Source: Arthrobacter sp.
GTDB taxonomy: Bacteria > Actinomycetota > Actinomycetes > Actinomycetales > Micrococcaceae
DNA length: 64,000 bases
Direction of reading: 5' to 3'
Assembly (NCBI GenBank): GCA_031277795.1
Contig: JAITLQ010000015.1
Location: 62,001-126,000, forward strand
Shown: positions 25,198-34,223 of the stretch, piece after piece
Numbering within the stretch: position 1 is the stretch's first letter
Layout of the letters: every line of letters begins with the position of its first letter
Notes under the pieces: model-generated
What the model was told of the DNA's origin: nothing
The model's input: the letters and a program-made list of their open reading frames with translations, nothing else
Databases searched by the model: none
Translations under genes and position numbers: made by a program

Positions 25198-26385
25198 GTG
25201 GCAAAGATCTTGATCGTCCTTTATCCCGACCCGGTGACGGGGTATCCGCCGGAATACGCTCGGGACAGCATTCCTGCCATCGGCGCCTACCCCAGCGGGG
25301 CTACGTTGCCGACGCCGAAGGAGTTGGGGTTCACTCCCGGACAGCTGGTTGGATCCGTGTCGGGCAATCTGGGCCTGAAAGACTGGCTCGAATCCGAAGG
25401 GCATACCGTCGTTGTCACCAGCGACAAGGAAGGTGCTGACTCGGTCTTCGAGAAGGAGCTCCCGGATGCCGATGTCGTGATCTCTCAGCCCTTCTGGCCG
25501 GCCTATCTCACGGCCGATCGGATCACCAAGGCGAAGAAGCTCCAGCTCGTGATCACTGCAGGCATCGGTTCGGACCACACTGATCTGGACGCCGCAAACC
25601 AGCAGGGCATCACCGTGGCCGAGGTCACGTACAGCAACAGCATCAGCGTTGCTGAGCACACCGTGATGCAAGTCCTGGTTCTTGTCCGCGACTTCGTCAC
25701 TCAGCATCAGATCTCCGTTGACGGAGGCTGGAACATCGCCGATGCGGTCTCCCGTTCATACGACCTTGAGGGAATGCGCGTTGGCGTGTTCGCTGCAGGT
25801 CGCATCGGGCGCGCGGTGATCGAGCGCCTTGCCCCCTTCGGAGTGCAGTTGAGCTACACGGATCGTTTCCGCCTGCCGCGGGACTACGAGGAGAAATACG
25901 GTCTGACCTTCCACGAGAGCATCGAAGACCTTGTGAAGGAGATCGATGTCCTCACGGTGCACGCACCGTTGACGGAAGAGACTCGCGGCCTCCTGGACGA
26001 CGAGCTGCTTGCGACCATGACCCGCGGCGCCTACATCGTGAATCCCGCTCGGGGCGCGATTGCAGATCGAGACGCCATCGTGCGCGCCCTCGAGTCCGGT
26101 CAGCTCGCCGGCTACGCAGGTGATGTCTGGGATCCCCAGCCCGCGCCGACCGATCACCCGTGGCGGGTCATGGCGCACAATGCGATGACGACCCACACCT
26201 CCGGCACCTCGCTGTCCGGACAGGCCCGATATGCCGCAGGCACGCGTGAGATTCTCGAGGACTGGTTTGCGGGCGCACCTATCCGACCCGAGTATCTGAT
26301 CGTCGAAGGCGGAGGGTACAAGGGAACGGGCGCGCACTCATACGCGCAGCAGCCGACCCGCACTCACGATCAGGGCGGTCAGTAG
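25198..26385 (+). CDS. fdh: NAD-dependent formate dehydrogenase, 395 aa
   Basis: Cofactor-free (metal-independent) formate dehydrogenase of the D-2-hydroxyacid dehydrogenase superfamily; oxidises formate to CO2 with NAD+. It matches the methylotroph enzyme along its whole length: P-T-P-K-E-L-G-F-T-P-G-Q-L-V-G-S-V-S-G, T-A-G-I-G-S-D-H, S-N-S-I-S-V-A-E-H (substrate Asn), A-A-G-R-I-G (NAD loop), Y-T-D-R-F-R (Asp selecting NAD), N-P-A-R-G (Arg), P-Q-P-A-P-T-D-H-P-W (Gln) and T-H-T-S-G (His333). The GTG at 25198 after GGAG gives the usual M-A-K-I-L start. Single gene, divergent from LysR. Confidence 0.94.
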   Translation: MAKILIVLYPDPVTGYPPEYARDSIPAIGAYPSGATLPTPKELGFTPGQLVGSVSGNLGLKDWLESEGHTVVVTSDKEGADSVFEKELPDADVVISQPFWPAYLTADRITKAKKLQLVITAGIGSDHTDLDAANQQGITVAEVTYSNSISVAEHTVMQVLVLVRDFVTQHQISVDGGWNIADAVSRSYDLEGMRVGVFAAGRIGRAVIERLAPFGVQLSYTDRFRLPRDYEEKYGLTFHESIEDLVKEIDVLTVHAPLTEETRGLLDDELLATMTRGAYIVNPARGAIADRDAIVRALESGQLAGYAGDVWDPQPAPTDHPWRVMAHNAMTTHTSGTSLSGQARYAAGTREILEDWFAGAPIRPEYLIVEGGGYKGTGAHSYAQQPTRTHDQGGQ

Positions 26386-26408
26386 ACGCACACGTCCTCG
26401 ACACGTGC

Positions 26409-26446
26409 GAGAGGGGCAAGCGAGCAACCACTCGCCTGCCCCTCTC
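26409..26446. terminator. 16-bp stem terminator
   Basis: Arms 26409-26424 and 26431-26446 pair with one mismatch around CAACCA; the right arm is followed by CCCTTGTG. It lies between the convergent formate dehydrogenase and antiporter genes. Confidence 0.85.
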
Positions 26447-26578
26447 CCCTTGTGTGAGTGCGTCCGCCGCACGCCGAAGGGCGATTCCACGCAGCACCTC
26501 ACTGTTCACATCACCACCCCTCCTGCCTCATTCCGTGCAGTAGTCCCCTGCCTGAACCCAGCCATTGCCAGACACGAT

Positions 26579-27730
26579 CTATGCGAAAAGCACGAGAGCG
26601 TAAATGCCGAAAAGCGCCAGGTGCGCGGCGCCGTGGGTCGCCGTGACCTGCTTGCCGGAGAAGGTCGCGACGGAAAGCAGGAGGCTCACGCCGAGGAGCA
26701 GGAGGTTGGCAGGGGTCTCGGCGAAGAGCACGTGCTGGCCGGTGAGCAGGCTGATCACGAGCACGGCGGGGATCGTCAGGCCCACCGTCGAGACGAGCGC
26801 GCCGTGGCAGAGATTGGAGACGCGCTGGATCTCCCCGGCCAGGGCGGCGCGGACCGCGGTGATGGACTCTGGCAGGAACACGATAAGGGCGATGAGCACG
26901 CCGGAGAGGGCGACGGGCGCGCCCAGGCGGGCCAGGCCGTCGTCGAGCAGGGCGGCCATGTCGTGCGAGAGCAACACGATGGGAAGCACGGTGGCCACGA
27001 GCAGGGCGAGCCGGCCGAGGATCTCGCCCCGGTGCTGACGGAACGTCACGGCAAAGGGCGTGCGGGCGGCGTCGGGCAGTGAATCCTGCGCCGTCAGGCG
27101 CGGGTCAACCTCGCGGAAGTCGTCTGCCTGGGCGCCCATCTGGCGCCACAGGAAGAAGGCGTAGAGGAGCACGGTGATGACGATGATGGGCAGTTCCTGC
27201 GCCGGCGCGTAGGCGCCGTTCGTGCCGATGAGGCCGGGTAGGCCGAACGCGAGCGCGCCCAGGACGATGAGCATGCCGAGGTAGGCCGAGGTGCCCGTGC
27301 GGTTGTGCGCCAGGCCGCCGTGCCTGAGGCCGCCGATGAGCAACGAGGCGCCGACCACGAGGTTCAGGATGATCATGGAGACGGCCATGACGGAGTCGCG
27401 CGCGATGGTGGCGTGCTCGCCCGGGCCCAGGAGCACCGCGGCGATGAGGATGACCTCGATCAGGACGATGCTCAGGGTGAGGACGAGCGTGCCGTAGGGG
27501 TCGCCGAGGCGGCGGGCGAGGTGCTCGGCCTCGTGGACCACGCCGAAGGCGCAGACGAGGATGACGGCGACGATGCCGGTCAGGAGCAGCGCGAGCGCTG
27601 GGCCGGGGAGGTGGCCCTGGAGCGCCGGGCCGGCGGCCAGGAGGGCGGCGAAGGCGCCCCAACCGAGCACGAGGCGCGCGATGGCCGCCTTGGTGAGCAG
27701 GGGTTTGAAGGTGGAAGCAAGGGAGTTCAT
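26579..27730 (-). CDS. ChaA-like calcium/proton (CaCA) antiporter, 383 aa
   Basis: Eleven hydrophobic segments in two homologous halves. The alpha repeats carry the acidic residues of the CaCA superfamily: V-H-E-A-E-H-L-A-R-R-L-G-D-P-Y-G-T-L-V-L-T-L-S in the first half and F-L-P-E-S-I-T-A-V-R-A-A in the second, with an acidic/hydrophilic loop between (F-R-E-V-D-P-R-L). This pattern is that of ChaA, which exports Ca2+ or Na+/K+ for protons. AGGAG precedes the ATG at 27728-27730; a further upstream start is less likely. Ion specificity is not readable. Confidence 0.85.
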   Translation of the reverse strand: MNSLASTFKPLLTKAAIARLVLGWGAFAALLAAGPALQGHLPGPALALLLTGIVAVILVCAFGVVHEAEHLARRLGDPYGTLVLTLSIVLIEVILIAAVLLGPGEHATIARDSVMAVSMIILNLVVGASLLIGGLRHGGLAHNRTGTSAYLGMLIVLGALAFGLPGLIGTNGAYAPAQELPIIVITVLLYAFFLWRQMGAQADDFREVDPRLTAQDSLPDAARTPFAVTFRQHRGEILGRLALLVATVLPIVLLSHDMAALLDDGLARLGAPVALSGVLIALIVFLPESITAVRAALAGEIQRVSNLCHGALVSTVGLTIPAVLVISLLTGQHVLFAETPANLLLLGVSLLLSVATFSGKQVTATHGAAHLALFGIYALVLFA

Positions 27731-27882
27731 GCCGGCTCCTGCGGGCGGGGCCGTCCCCAAGTGCTTCGCGGCGGGCCTGGTCGTCCAGGGGCCGTGCGCG
27801 GCGTGCGTGCCGCTTCCGTCCCCCAGGGTAGCAAGGGGTGTGTGGCCGGGGCCGCGGTGGTGGGGGAGGTCACCGGGGCGGC

Positions 27883-28485
27883 TCAGTCAGCCTCGACGAA
27901 GCCGGAGAAGCCTCCGGGCTTGTCCGGCTCCATCAGGGTGAAGCCGGGAACCAGACCGGCCGCCCGCACCGTCACCTGCTGCTCCCCATAGGTGTCCGCG
28001 ACCACCCAAGCCACCCGGGACAGGTTCCATTTCCCGCGCAGCCACGCGCGCAAGGCCCCGAGCAAGCGCTCCTCCAACCCCTGCTCCCGTTGCCCCCGCC
28101 TGACCCAGAAGTAGGCGACGGCGTCCAGGTCCTCCCAGCGCCGCGTGCCCAGGCGTTCGATGCCGGACCGGACCAGGAAACCGGCGTCGGGCGCGAAGAG
28201 GTAGACGCAGCCGAGCGACGTCGTCCCGTCCGGGCCCAGGACGATGTAGGAGAAGGCCCGCCCGGCCTCGTGGCGCTCCTGCATCTTCGTGAGGTCGTCG
28301 CGATGGCCGGCTTCCGTGAAGTCATCAGCGGGCCAGTCGCTTCCCTCCCAGCGGCGCAACTCTTCGCGCGTCTCCATGACGGCGGCGAAGTCTGCCGCGG
28401 TGTCATCGACGGTGATGGGGCGTAGCGAAAAGCCGTCGCCGCTCAGGTGTGACGGGGCGGGGAGGTGCGGCTCGCGAAAGACCAT
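27883..28485 (-). CDS. GNAT-like acetyltransferase domain protein, 200 aa
   Basis: Fold pattern of a GNAT N-acyltransferase: F-S-L-R-P-I-T-V-D-D-T-A-A-D-F near residue 20, central strand A-Y-F-W-V-R-R, then R-G-Q-R-E-Q-G-L-E-E-R-L-L in place of the acetyl-CoA loop (R-G-x-G-x-A), and V-V-A-D-T-Y-G-E-Q-Q-V-T-V-R-A-A-G-L as the last conserved block. The CoA loop is atypical, so activity is uncertain. Single gene; the acceptor is unknown. Confidence 0.65.
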   Translation of the reverse strand: MVFREPHLPAPSHLSGDGFSLRPITVDDTAADFAAVMETREELRRWEGSDWPADDFTEAGHRDDLTKMQERHEAGRAFSYIVLGPDGTTSLGCVYLFAPDAGFLVRSGIERLGTRRWEDLDAVAYFWVRRGQREQGLEERLLGALRAWLRGKWNLSRVAWVVADTYGEQQVTVRAAGLVPGFTLMEPDKPGGFSGFVEAD

Positions 28486-28574
28486 GCCTGCATCTTGGAG
28501 CCCGGACGCGCGTCGGGGCAAGGGGCGTGAGCGGGCCCGGCGTTGTGGCGCACCGTTGGTCCATTGCTGCGCGC

Positions 28575-28594
28575 GACCGGGGCTCGTCCCGGTC
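28575..28594. terminator. Short hairpin in the gap after the DUF779 gene
   Basis: GACCGGG-N6-CCCGGTC (7-bp arms) lies in the 200-bp gap between the DUF779 gene end and the GNAT start on the same strand; probable terminator of the ald-adh-DUF779 operon. Nothing else is seen in this gap. Confidence 0.5.
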
Positions 28595-28686
28595 ATACTC
28601 CTGAGCCATCAGGCAGGCGTAGGTGCGATCACCGAAGCGGTGCGTTCGTGGGCATGGTGCGGGTCGCTACCGCGTGCAAGCGCCGC

Positions 28687-29073
28687 CTACCCCATGAGCT
28701 CCGAGCGGATGAGGAAGCGCTTCCCCTCGGGAGCCTCCAAGGAAAACCCGGAGCCGCGCCCCGTCACGAGGTCCACGGTCAACAGCGTGTGCTCCCAGTA
28801 GGCGAACTGCTCCGCACTCATCCAGAAGCCGATCTCGCCGCGCCCCGGCAGCTCAAAGACGCCCAACAGCACGTCGGCGTCCGAGGTGATGAAGTCCCCC
28901 TCGGGGAAGCACATCGGTGCCGAGCCGTCGCAGCACCCGCCGGACTGATGAAACATCAGCGCGCCGTTGCGATCCCACAGCTTTTCCAGCATTTCCAGGG
29001 CAGGCGCGGTCAGCGCGACCCGGGAGAAATCCTCCCCGGGCCGCGCCGGCCGTGCCTTGAGGACTGCGTCCAT
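28687..29073 (-). CDS. DUF779 family protein, 128 aa
   Basis: Compact protein with the family block F-H-Q-S-G-G-C-C-D-G-S-A-P-M-C-F, holding three closely spaced cysteines, followed by G-E-I-G-F-W-M-S-A-E-Q-F-A-Y-W and a C-terminal R-F-L-I-R. DUF779 genes are commonly next to acetaldehyde-type aldehyde dehydrogenase genes; function is not established, though a metal or redox role for the C-C-x-x-x-x-x-x-C cluster is reasonable. Its ATG (29071-29073) overlaps the stop codon of the alcohol dehydrogenase gene by one base, so translation is coupled. Confidence 0.87.
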   Translation of the reverse strand: MDAVLKARPARPGEDFSRVALTAPALEMLEKLWDRNGALMFHQSGGCCDGSAPMCFPEGDFITSDADVLLGVFELPGRGEIGFWMSAEQFAYWEHTLLTVDLVTGRGSGFSLEAPEGKRFLIRSELMG

Positions 29074-30131
29074 CAGTACTTGATCACCACTCGTCCGTCG
29101 ATCTTCCCGCGCTCCATCTCGCCGAAGATCTCGTTGATCTCGCCGAGCTCCCTGGTGTGGAAGGTCGGGTGGATCTTGCCGGCAGCGTAGAACTCCAGGG
29201 CCTCCTCGAGGTCCTGACGGGTGCCGACGATCGAACCACGGATGGTCAGCCCCTTCAAGACCGTCTCGAAGATCGGGGCCGGGAAGTCTCCCGGGGGAAG
29301 ACCGTTGAAGACGATGGTGCCGCCGCGGCGGGTCATGCCGATGGCCTGGCCAAAGGCGGCCGGGTGCACCGCGGTGACGAGCACGCCGTGCGTGCCGCCC
29401 GTCGCCGCCTGGATGGCCTCGATCGGGTCCTCGACGGCCGCGTTCACGGTCACCTCGGCGCCGTGCTTGCGCGCCAGCTCCAGCTTCTCGTCCGCCACGT
29501 CCACGGCGGCCACGCGCATGCCCATCGCCACGGCGTACTGCACCGCGATGTGGCCGAGGCCGCCGATGCCGGAGATGACCACCCACTGGCCGGGCCTCAC
29601 CTCGGTCTGCTTGAGGCCCTTGTAGACGGTCACGCCGGCGCAGAGCACGGGGGCGACCTCGTAGGGATCGGAGCCGGCCGGAATGCGCGCGGCGTAGCGG
29701 GCGTCAACGAGCATGTACTCGCCGAAGCTGCCGTCAACCGAGTAGCCGCCGTTGACCTGGGACTCGCACAGCGTCTCCCAGCCGGTGCGGCAGTACTGGC
29801 ACTCGCCGCACGCGCTCCACAGCCACGCGTTGCCGACCAGGTCGCCGACCTTGATGTCCTCGACACCGGCGCCGATCGCGACGGCCTCGCCGACGCCCTC
29901 GTGGCCGGGGATGAGGGGGAGCGTGGGCTTGACCGGCCAGTCGCCGTGGGCGGCGTGCAGATCGGTGTGGCACACGCCGGAGGAGATGTTCTTGACGAGC
30001 ACCTGGCCGGGGCCGGGCTGGGGGACGTCACGCTGCGTGACGTCCAGGGGTGCGCCGAACGTCGTGACGACGGCGGCCTGCATGGTGCTGGGGGTCGTGG
30101 CCGAGGTGTTCTCGAGCTGGGTCTGCGTCAT
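29073..30131 (-). CDS. adhP: Zinc-dependent alcohol dehydrogenase (AdhP type), 352 aa
   Basis: Medium-chain alcohol dehydrogenase interconverting ethanol and acetaldehyde with NAD. Catalytic zinc ligands: G-V-C-H-T-D-L-H, G-H-E-G-V-G and the later L-C-A-G-V-T cysteine. Structural zinc: C-G-E-C-Q-Y-C-R-T-G-W-E-T-L-C. Rossmann loop: G-I-G-G-L-G-H-I-A, then V-D-V-A-D-E-K (NAD-type acidic residue). AGGAG precedes the ATG at 30129-30131; about 15 Thr/Ser-rich residues precede the core. It is the middle gene of aldehyde dehydrogenase - adhP - DUF779. Confidence 0.92.
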   Translation of the reverse strand: MTQTQLENTSATTPSTMQAAVVTTFGAPLDVTQRDVPQPGPGQVLVKNISSGVCHTDLHAAHGDWPVKPTLPLIPGHEGVGEAVAIGAGVEDIKVGDLVGNAWLWSACGECQYCRTGWETLCESQVNGGYSVDGSFGEYMLVDARYAARIPAGSDPYEVAPVLCAGVTVYKGLKQTEVRPGQWVVISGIGGLGHIAVQYAVAMGMRVAAVDVADEKLELARKHGAEVTVNAAVEDPIEAIQAATGGTHGVLVTAVHPAAFGQAIGMTRRGGTIVFNGLPPGDFPAPIFETVLKGLTIRGSIVGTRQDLEEALEFYAAGKIHPTFHTRELGEINEIFGEMERGKIDGRVVIKY

Positions 30132-30250
30132 GGTCACTCCTAGAAGAATTGCGGGCTTGTAGGACTTCGGTGACCGCTTCCGGGGCGAGGCGAGCGGGGA
30201 CGCCGGCGGGCCCAAGGGCCCGTGGAGCAGGGAGGACGGAAATCCGCCAC

Positions 30251-30321
30251 GGGCACCCAAGGTGCCCGGGTCCGGGGCCTGGTGCCCGACGACGGGTGGT
30301 CACCACCCGCCGTCGGGCACC
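30251..30321. repeat. Compound hairpin between the aldehyde and alcohol dehydrogenase genes
   Basis: GGTGCCCG occurs at 30261 and 30281 (20-nt period); the second copy starts a 20-bp arm (30281-30300) that pairs with 30302-30321 with one mismatch and a one-base loop. A smaller hairpin (GGGCACC-CAA-GGTGCCC, 30251-30267) uses the first copy. It contains the words GCCGTCGGGCA and, with one change, GACGGCGGGTGGT. It may terminate, process or stabilise the operon mRNA. Confidence 0.75.
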
Positions 30322-30398
30322 TCCCGCGCTGGATGCGCGGGAGGCTACCGCCGCCCTCTAACCGGCCCCGGTCATGAGGAGAGCAGCGGGGTTCTGGT

Positions 30399-31922
30399 TT
30401 AGAAGAAGCCGAGCTTGTCTTCGGAGTAGGACACCAGCAGGTTCTTGGTCTGCTGGTAGTGCTCGAGCATCATCAGGTGGGTCTCGCGGCCGATGCCGGA
30501 GGACTTGTAGCCGCCGAACGCGGAGTGCGCGGGGTAGGCGTGGTAGTTGTTCACCCACACGCGGCCGGCCTGGATGTCGCGGCCGGCGCGGTAGGCCACG
30601 TTGCCGTTGCGGGACCAGACGCCGGCGCCCAGGCCGTAGAGGGTGTCGTTGGCGAGGGTGAGCGCGTCGTCGTAGTCGGAGAACTTGGTGACGGCCACGA
30701 CGGGGCCGAAGATCTCCTCCTGGAAGATGCGCATGTTGTTGGTGCCCTCGAAGATGGTCGGCTGGACGTAGAAGCCGCCGGCCAGGTCGCCCTCCAGCTG
30801 CGCGCGGCCGCCGCCGGTGAGCACCTTGGCGCCCTCCTGCTTGCCGATGTCGATGTAGGACAGGATCTTCTCCAGCTGATCGTTGGAGGCCTGCGCGCCA
30901 ACCTGCGTGTCGGTGTCGAGGGGGTTGCCCTGGATCATCTTCTTGGTGCGCTCCACGACGTCGCCCAAGAAGCGCTCGTAGATGCTTTCCTGGATCAGCG
31001 CGCGGGACGGGCACGTGCAGACCTCGCCCTGGTTCAGGGCGAAGAGCGCGAAGCCCTCCTGCGCCTTGTCGTAGAACGCATCGTCCTTGTCGGCGATGTC
31101 GGCGAAGAACAGGTTGGGGGACTTGCCGCCGAGCTCCAGCGTGACGGGGATCAGGTTGTTGGAGGCGTACTGCATGATGAGGCGGCCCGTGGTGGTCTCG
31201 CCCGTGAAGGCGATCTTGCGGATGCGCGGGCTCGAGGCCAAAGGCTTGCCAGCCTCCACGCCGAAGCCGTTGACGACGTTGAGGACCCCCGGGGGGAGGA
31301 GGTCGCCCACGAGCTCCAACAGCACCAGGATGCTGGCCGGGGTCTGCTCGGCGGGCTTCAGGACCACGGCGTTGCCGGCGGCGAGGGCGGGGGCGAGCTT
31401 CCACGTGGCCATGAGCAACGGGAAGTTCCAGGGGATGATCTGACCCACCACGCCGAGGGGCTCGTGGTAGTGGTACGCCGTGGTGTCGTCGTCGATCTGG
31501 GACAGGCGTCCCTCCTGCGCGCGGATGGCGCCGGCGTAGTAGCGGTAGTGATCGATCGCGAGCGGGATGTCCGCGGCGAGCGTCTCGCGCACCGGCTTGC
31601 CGTTGTCCCACGTCTCGGCGACGGCGAGGAGCTCGAGGTTCGCCTCCATGCGGTCGGCGATGTTCAGGAGGATCTGCGCGCGCTCGGCTGCGGAGGTCTT
31701 GCCCCAGGCCGGGGCCGCTGCGTGGGCCGCGTCCAGCGCCAGCTCGATGTCTTCAGCGGTGGAACGCGCCACCTCGGTGAAGACCTGACCCGTCACGGGG
31801 GTGACGTTCTCGAAATACTCGCCCTTGACCGGCGGGACCCACTCGCCGCCGATGTAGTTCTCATAGCGGGGCTTGAAGCTGACCTTCGAGCCTTCCTTGC
31901 CTGGCTGCGCGTAGACGGTCAC
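30399..31922 (-). CDS. NAD-dependent aldehyde dehydrogenase (acetaldehyde, ExaC/AldB type), 507 aa
   Basis: Oxidises aldehydes, most likely acetaldehyde, to acids. Family blocks: [12 protein letters not shown] (NAD), E-L-G-G-K-S-P-N (general-base Glu), [11 protein letters not shown] (catalytic Cys, with the double-Cys V-C-T-C of this subfamily), E-I-F-G-P-V and the C-terminal [18 protein letters not shown]. The GTG at 31922 with AAGGAG upstream gives the usual 507-residue protein. It leads the operon with adhP and DUF779. A GTTGCA direct repeat lies 67-83 bp upstream. Confidence 0.92.
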   Translation of the reverse strand: MTVYAQPGKEGSKVSFKPRYENYIGGEWVPPVKGEYFENVTPVTGQVFTEVARSTAEDIELALDAAHAAAPAWGKTSAAERAQILLNIADRMEANLELLAVAETWDNGKPVRETLAADIPLAIDHYRYYAGAIRAQEGRLSQIDDDTTAYHYHEPLGVVGQIIPWNFPLLMATWKLAPALAAGNAVVLKPAEQTPASILVLLELVGDLLPPGVLNVVNGFGVEAGKPLASSPRIRKIAFTGETTTGRLIMQYASNNLIPVTLELGGKSPNLFFADIADKDDAFYDKAQEGFALFALNQGEVCTCPSRALIQESIYERFLGDVVERTKKMIQGNPLDTDTQVGAQASNDQLEKILSYIDIGKQEGAKVLTGGGRAQLEGDLAGGFYVQPTIFEGTNNMRIFQEEIFGPVVAVTKFSDYDDALTLANDTLYGLGAGVWSRNGNVAYRAGRDIQAGRVWVNNYHAYPAHSAFGGYKSSGIGRETHLMMLEHYQQTKNLLVSYSEDKLGFF

Positions 31923-31988
31923 GTCGCACTCCTTCGTGTGAGGCCCCGTGGGATCCGGGGTGATGTGGATCACACTAGGTTTGGGTGC

Positions 31989-32005
31989 GTTGCAGGTGAG
32001 TTGCA
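31989..32005. promoter_or_regulatory. GTTGCA direct repeat, 11-bp period (aldehyde dehydrogenase promoter)
   Basis: GTTGCAGGTGAGTTGCA: two GTTGCA copies whose starts are exactly 11 bp apart, 67 bp upstream of the aldehyde dehydrogenase GTG. The same arrangement occurs upstream of both GAF-type regulator genes (34224-34240, 39893-39909). Direct repeats with one helical-turn spacing are typical for winged-helix activators. Confidence 0.65.
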
Positions 32006-32044
32006 CCGCCGGTTTGCCCCGGAATGCCGCGAAATCCTGGATAG

Positions 32045-32062
32045 ATGACAGGATGCTGTCAT
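32045..32062. promoter_or_regulatory. Palindrome in the divergent promoter region
   Basis: ATGACAG-N4-CTGTCAT, a perfect 7-bp inverted repeat, lies 26 bp before the start of the small membrane protein gene and may be an operator for it. No binder can be named. Confidence 0.45.
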
Positions 32063-32087
32063 TGGCCTGTCGTGCGAGACTCGAAGA

Positions 32088-32558
32088 ATGTTCGAGGAAA
32101 AGACCGCCCCGCCGGGCCGGCACCGGGCCCGCGGACGCGCTGATCGTCCGGCTCCGAAGCCCGTCCCCGAACCCAGGCTAGCCACCCCGGACCGCACAGA
32201 CTATCGAGACTCAGGAGCCCAACGGACGTGGCGCTGGATCTGGCGCCTCGAACGGCTTTCGCGGTGGATCGCCGCGGTGTCCGTTCCGGCGGCGCTCGTC
32301 GCGGCAGCGGCTGTTGCTTGGTGGGGCGTTGAATGGCCGGCCGCGGTGGGGTGGGTGCTCTTTGGATGCGGCTTGATCGCACTGTGCCTCGGTATCTGGC
32401 CGGCAAACATGCGCATCAATGGGGGTGAACCGTGCGACGGCTTCGGGTGGAGGCTGAATTGGACATCGGAGATGCGCAACTTCGTGGTGACGCTCGTCGT
32501 CATTGCTGTTGTCTTGTCGGTGTCGGCCGAACTGACGTACACCGCGACCCTGCGCTAG
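32088..32558 (+). CDS. Hypothetical membrane protein, 156 aa
   Basis: About 55 Arg/Pro-rich N-terminal residues, then three hydrophobic segments (about 60-80, 83-100, 130-150) around a polar loop with [21 protein letters not shown]. No recognised family. It is divergent from the aldehyde dehydrogenase operon and nearly abuts the end of the convergent regulator gene (14-bp gap). Confidence 0.65.
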   Translation: MFEEKTAPPGRHRARGRADRPAPKPVPEPRLATPDRTDYRDSGAQRTWRWIWRLERLSRWIAAVSVPAALVAAAAVAWWGVEWPAAVGWVLFGCGLIALCLGIWPANMRINGGEPCDGFGWRLNWTSEMRNFVVTLVVIAVVLSVSAELTYTATLR

Positions 32559-32572
32559 AGCCCAGGAACCCC

Positions 32573-34078
32573 TCAGGCGATCTGCGACCGCAGTGCCTCG
32601 AGCCGGGTCAGGATGCCCGCCCGCTTGGGCGAGCGCGGCGGCAGCAGCCGCAGGGCCGTCTCCATGGCCTCGTCGTCGTAGCGCGCCTCGGGCCGCCCCA
32701 GGTACTCGAGCAGCGTCTCCACCGAGCCGTCGGAGACGATGGCCTCGCGCAGCGTGGCGGCCAGCTCGTCGCGCCACTCGAGCACGCCGGGCGCCTCCGA
32801 GGCGGGCAGCAGCTCGCCTCGATACCTGGCCAGCGCCTGCCGATGCGAGCCGCGATCCAGCAACCGCGCCACGCACAGGGCGTCGGCGTCCACGCCCGAG
32901 AGCCGGTACGGGCGCGAGGTGAGTTCAACGCCCGCCGCCGCCGCGCCGGAGGCATCGAGGACCTTGCGCAGGCGGGCCAGCTCGGCGCGCAGCGTCACGG
33001 CCGGCACCTCGGCGGGGTACAGCCTGGCGCTCAGCTCGCCGGCCTCCAGCCCGTGTGGCGCCGCGGCCAGCAGCCCCAGGATCTCGGCATGACGCAGGGA
33101 GAGCCGCGTCACCGCGGCGCCCACGTGCAGCTCGGGCAGCTCGGGCCCGGTCAGTTGCACGACGGCGACCGCCTCCACCGCGCCGACGGCCGCGGACGGC
33201 GCGTGGCCGGGTGCCGGGCGCGCCGAGGAGACCTCGATCCGTTCGCGCCGGCGGGCGGGCGCCGCCGTCTGCCCGGTCTCGGGTTGCGTGTCAGGGCCGG
33301 CGGAACCGCCGTGCCCGCCCGGATGGGTGGTGCCGTGGTGCACCCCGGCCGGCCCCTCGCCGTCGGGCAGTGACGTGCCGCCCGGCACGGCCGGGACCAC
33401 GGGCAAGGGCCCCGTGTGGGGCGAGAGCAGCGGTGCACCCGGTGCCGGAAGCGCCGTGAGCAGGTGCGCCTGGACGGCGGCGGCCGTGGCGCGCAGGTAC
33501 GGGAGGATGAGCGAATCGGCGGCCCTGTCGTCGCCCGTGAGGTCGAGGAAGCCCAGGCGCGCGCCGGTGTGCGGGTTCAGCAGCGGAACGGCGGAGCAGG
33601 AGAAATCCACGGCGAGCGGGCTGAAGTGCTCCTCGCGTAGGACCTGCACGGCCGAGCCCGTTCTCAGCGCCAGGGCCGGCGCCGAGGTGCCCATCGACTC
33701 CTCCGACCAATCGGCCCCGGCGAGGAACGCCATCTCCTCGGCGCGGGAGCGGGTGAGCGGGTCGCCCTCGACCCAGAGCAGGCGGCCCGCCTCATCGCCG
33801 ACGGCCATGATGAGCCCGTGGTCGCGCGCCGGCTGGGCCAGCAGGGAACGGATGAGCGGGAAGACCGAGTCGAGGGGGTGCGCCGCGCGGCGCTGGGCCA
33901 GCGCGTCGGAGTCAAGAACATCGGAGACGACCGCCTGCGTGGGGTGCGGGAGCCGGGAGGTTGAACGCATCCACGAATCGCGCACGAGCGCCCGGACGTC
34001 GGAGAACTCTCGACCGTCCGCGAGGCCACTTGGCACAGCGCCGCCCAGGCGGTGGGTGCTGCTGCCGGGGCCGGGCAT
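32573..34078 (-). CDS. GAF-domain transcriptional regulator with winged-helix-like C-terminus, 501 aa
   Basis: N-terminal part has the arrangement of AcoR-like GAF sensors (V-R-D-S-W-M-R-S, then L-I-M-A-V-G-D-E-A-G-R-L-L-W-V-E-G, N-A-like S-M-G-T-S-A-P-A-L-A-L, and H-F-S-P-L-A-V-D-F-S-C-S-A-V-P-L). A 100-residue Gly/Pro-rich linker carries the 11-mer GCCGTCGGGCA. The C-terminus (L-S-L-R-H-A-E-I-L-G-L-L-A, V-T-L-R-A-E-L-A-R-L-R-K-V-L, S-R-P-Y-R-L-S-G) resembles an OmpR-type winged helix and not the Fis helix or AAA+ domain of AcoR. GGAGGAG sets the ATG at 34078. Likely activator of the aldehyde/alcohol operon. A paralogue lies at 38518-39813. Confidence 0.8.
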   Translation of the reverse strand: MPGPGSSTHRLGGAVPSGLADGREFSDVRALVRDSWMRSTSRLPHPTQAVVSDVLDSDALAQRRAAHPLDSVFPLIRSLLAQPARDHGLIMAVGDEAGRLLWVEGDPLTRSRAEEMAFLAGADWSEESMGTSAPALALRTGSAVQVLREEHFSPLAVDFSCSAVPLLNPHTGARLGFLDLTGDDRAADSLILPYLRATAAAVQAHLLTALPAPGAPLLSPHTGPLPVVPAVPGGTSLPDGEGPAGVHHGTTHPGGHGGSAGPDTQPETGQTAAPARRRERIEVSSARPAPGHAPSAAVGAVEAVAVVQLTGPELPELHVGAAVTRLSLRHAEILGLLAAAPHGLEAGELSARLYPAEVPAVTLRAELARLRKVLDASGAAAAGVELTSRPYRLSGVDADALCVARLLDRGSHRQALARYRGELLPASEAPGVLEWRDELAATLREAIVSDGSVETLLEYLGRPEARYDDEAMETALRLLPPRSPKRAGILTRLEALRSQIA

Positions 34079-34223
34079 GCGCTCCTCCTGGGCTGGTCGG
34101 GGCGTAGTCATTCAACTGTGCCCCGTGGGCGGGCGCGGGGCAATGGGCTGGAGCCGAGATCTCCCGCCGGTGGCCCTTGCACAGCGCGCTCGCAGGGCGT
34201 GCGCGCAGGCTATCGCGCGCTGC

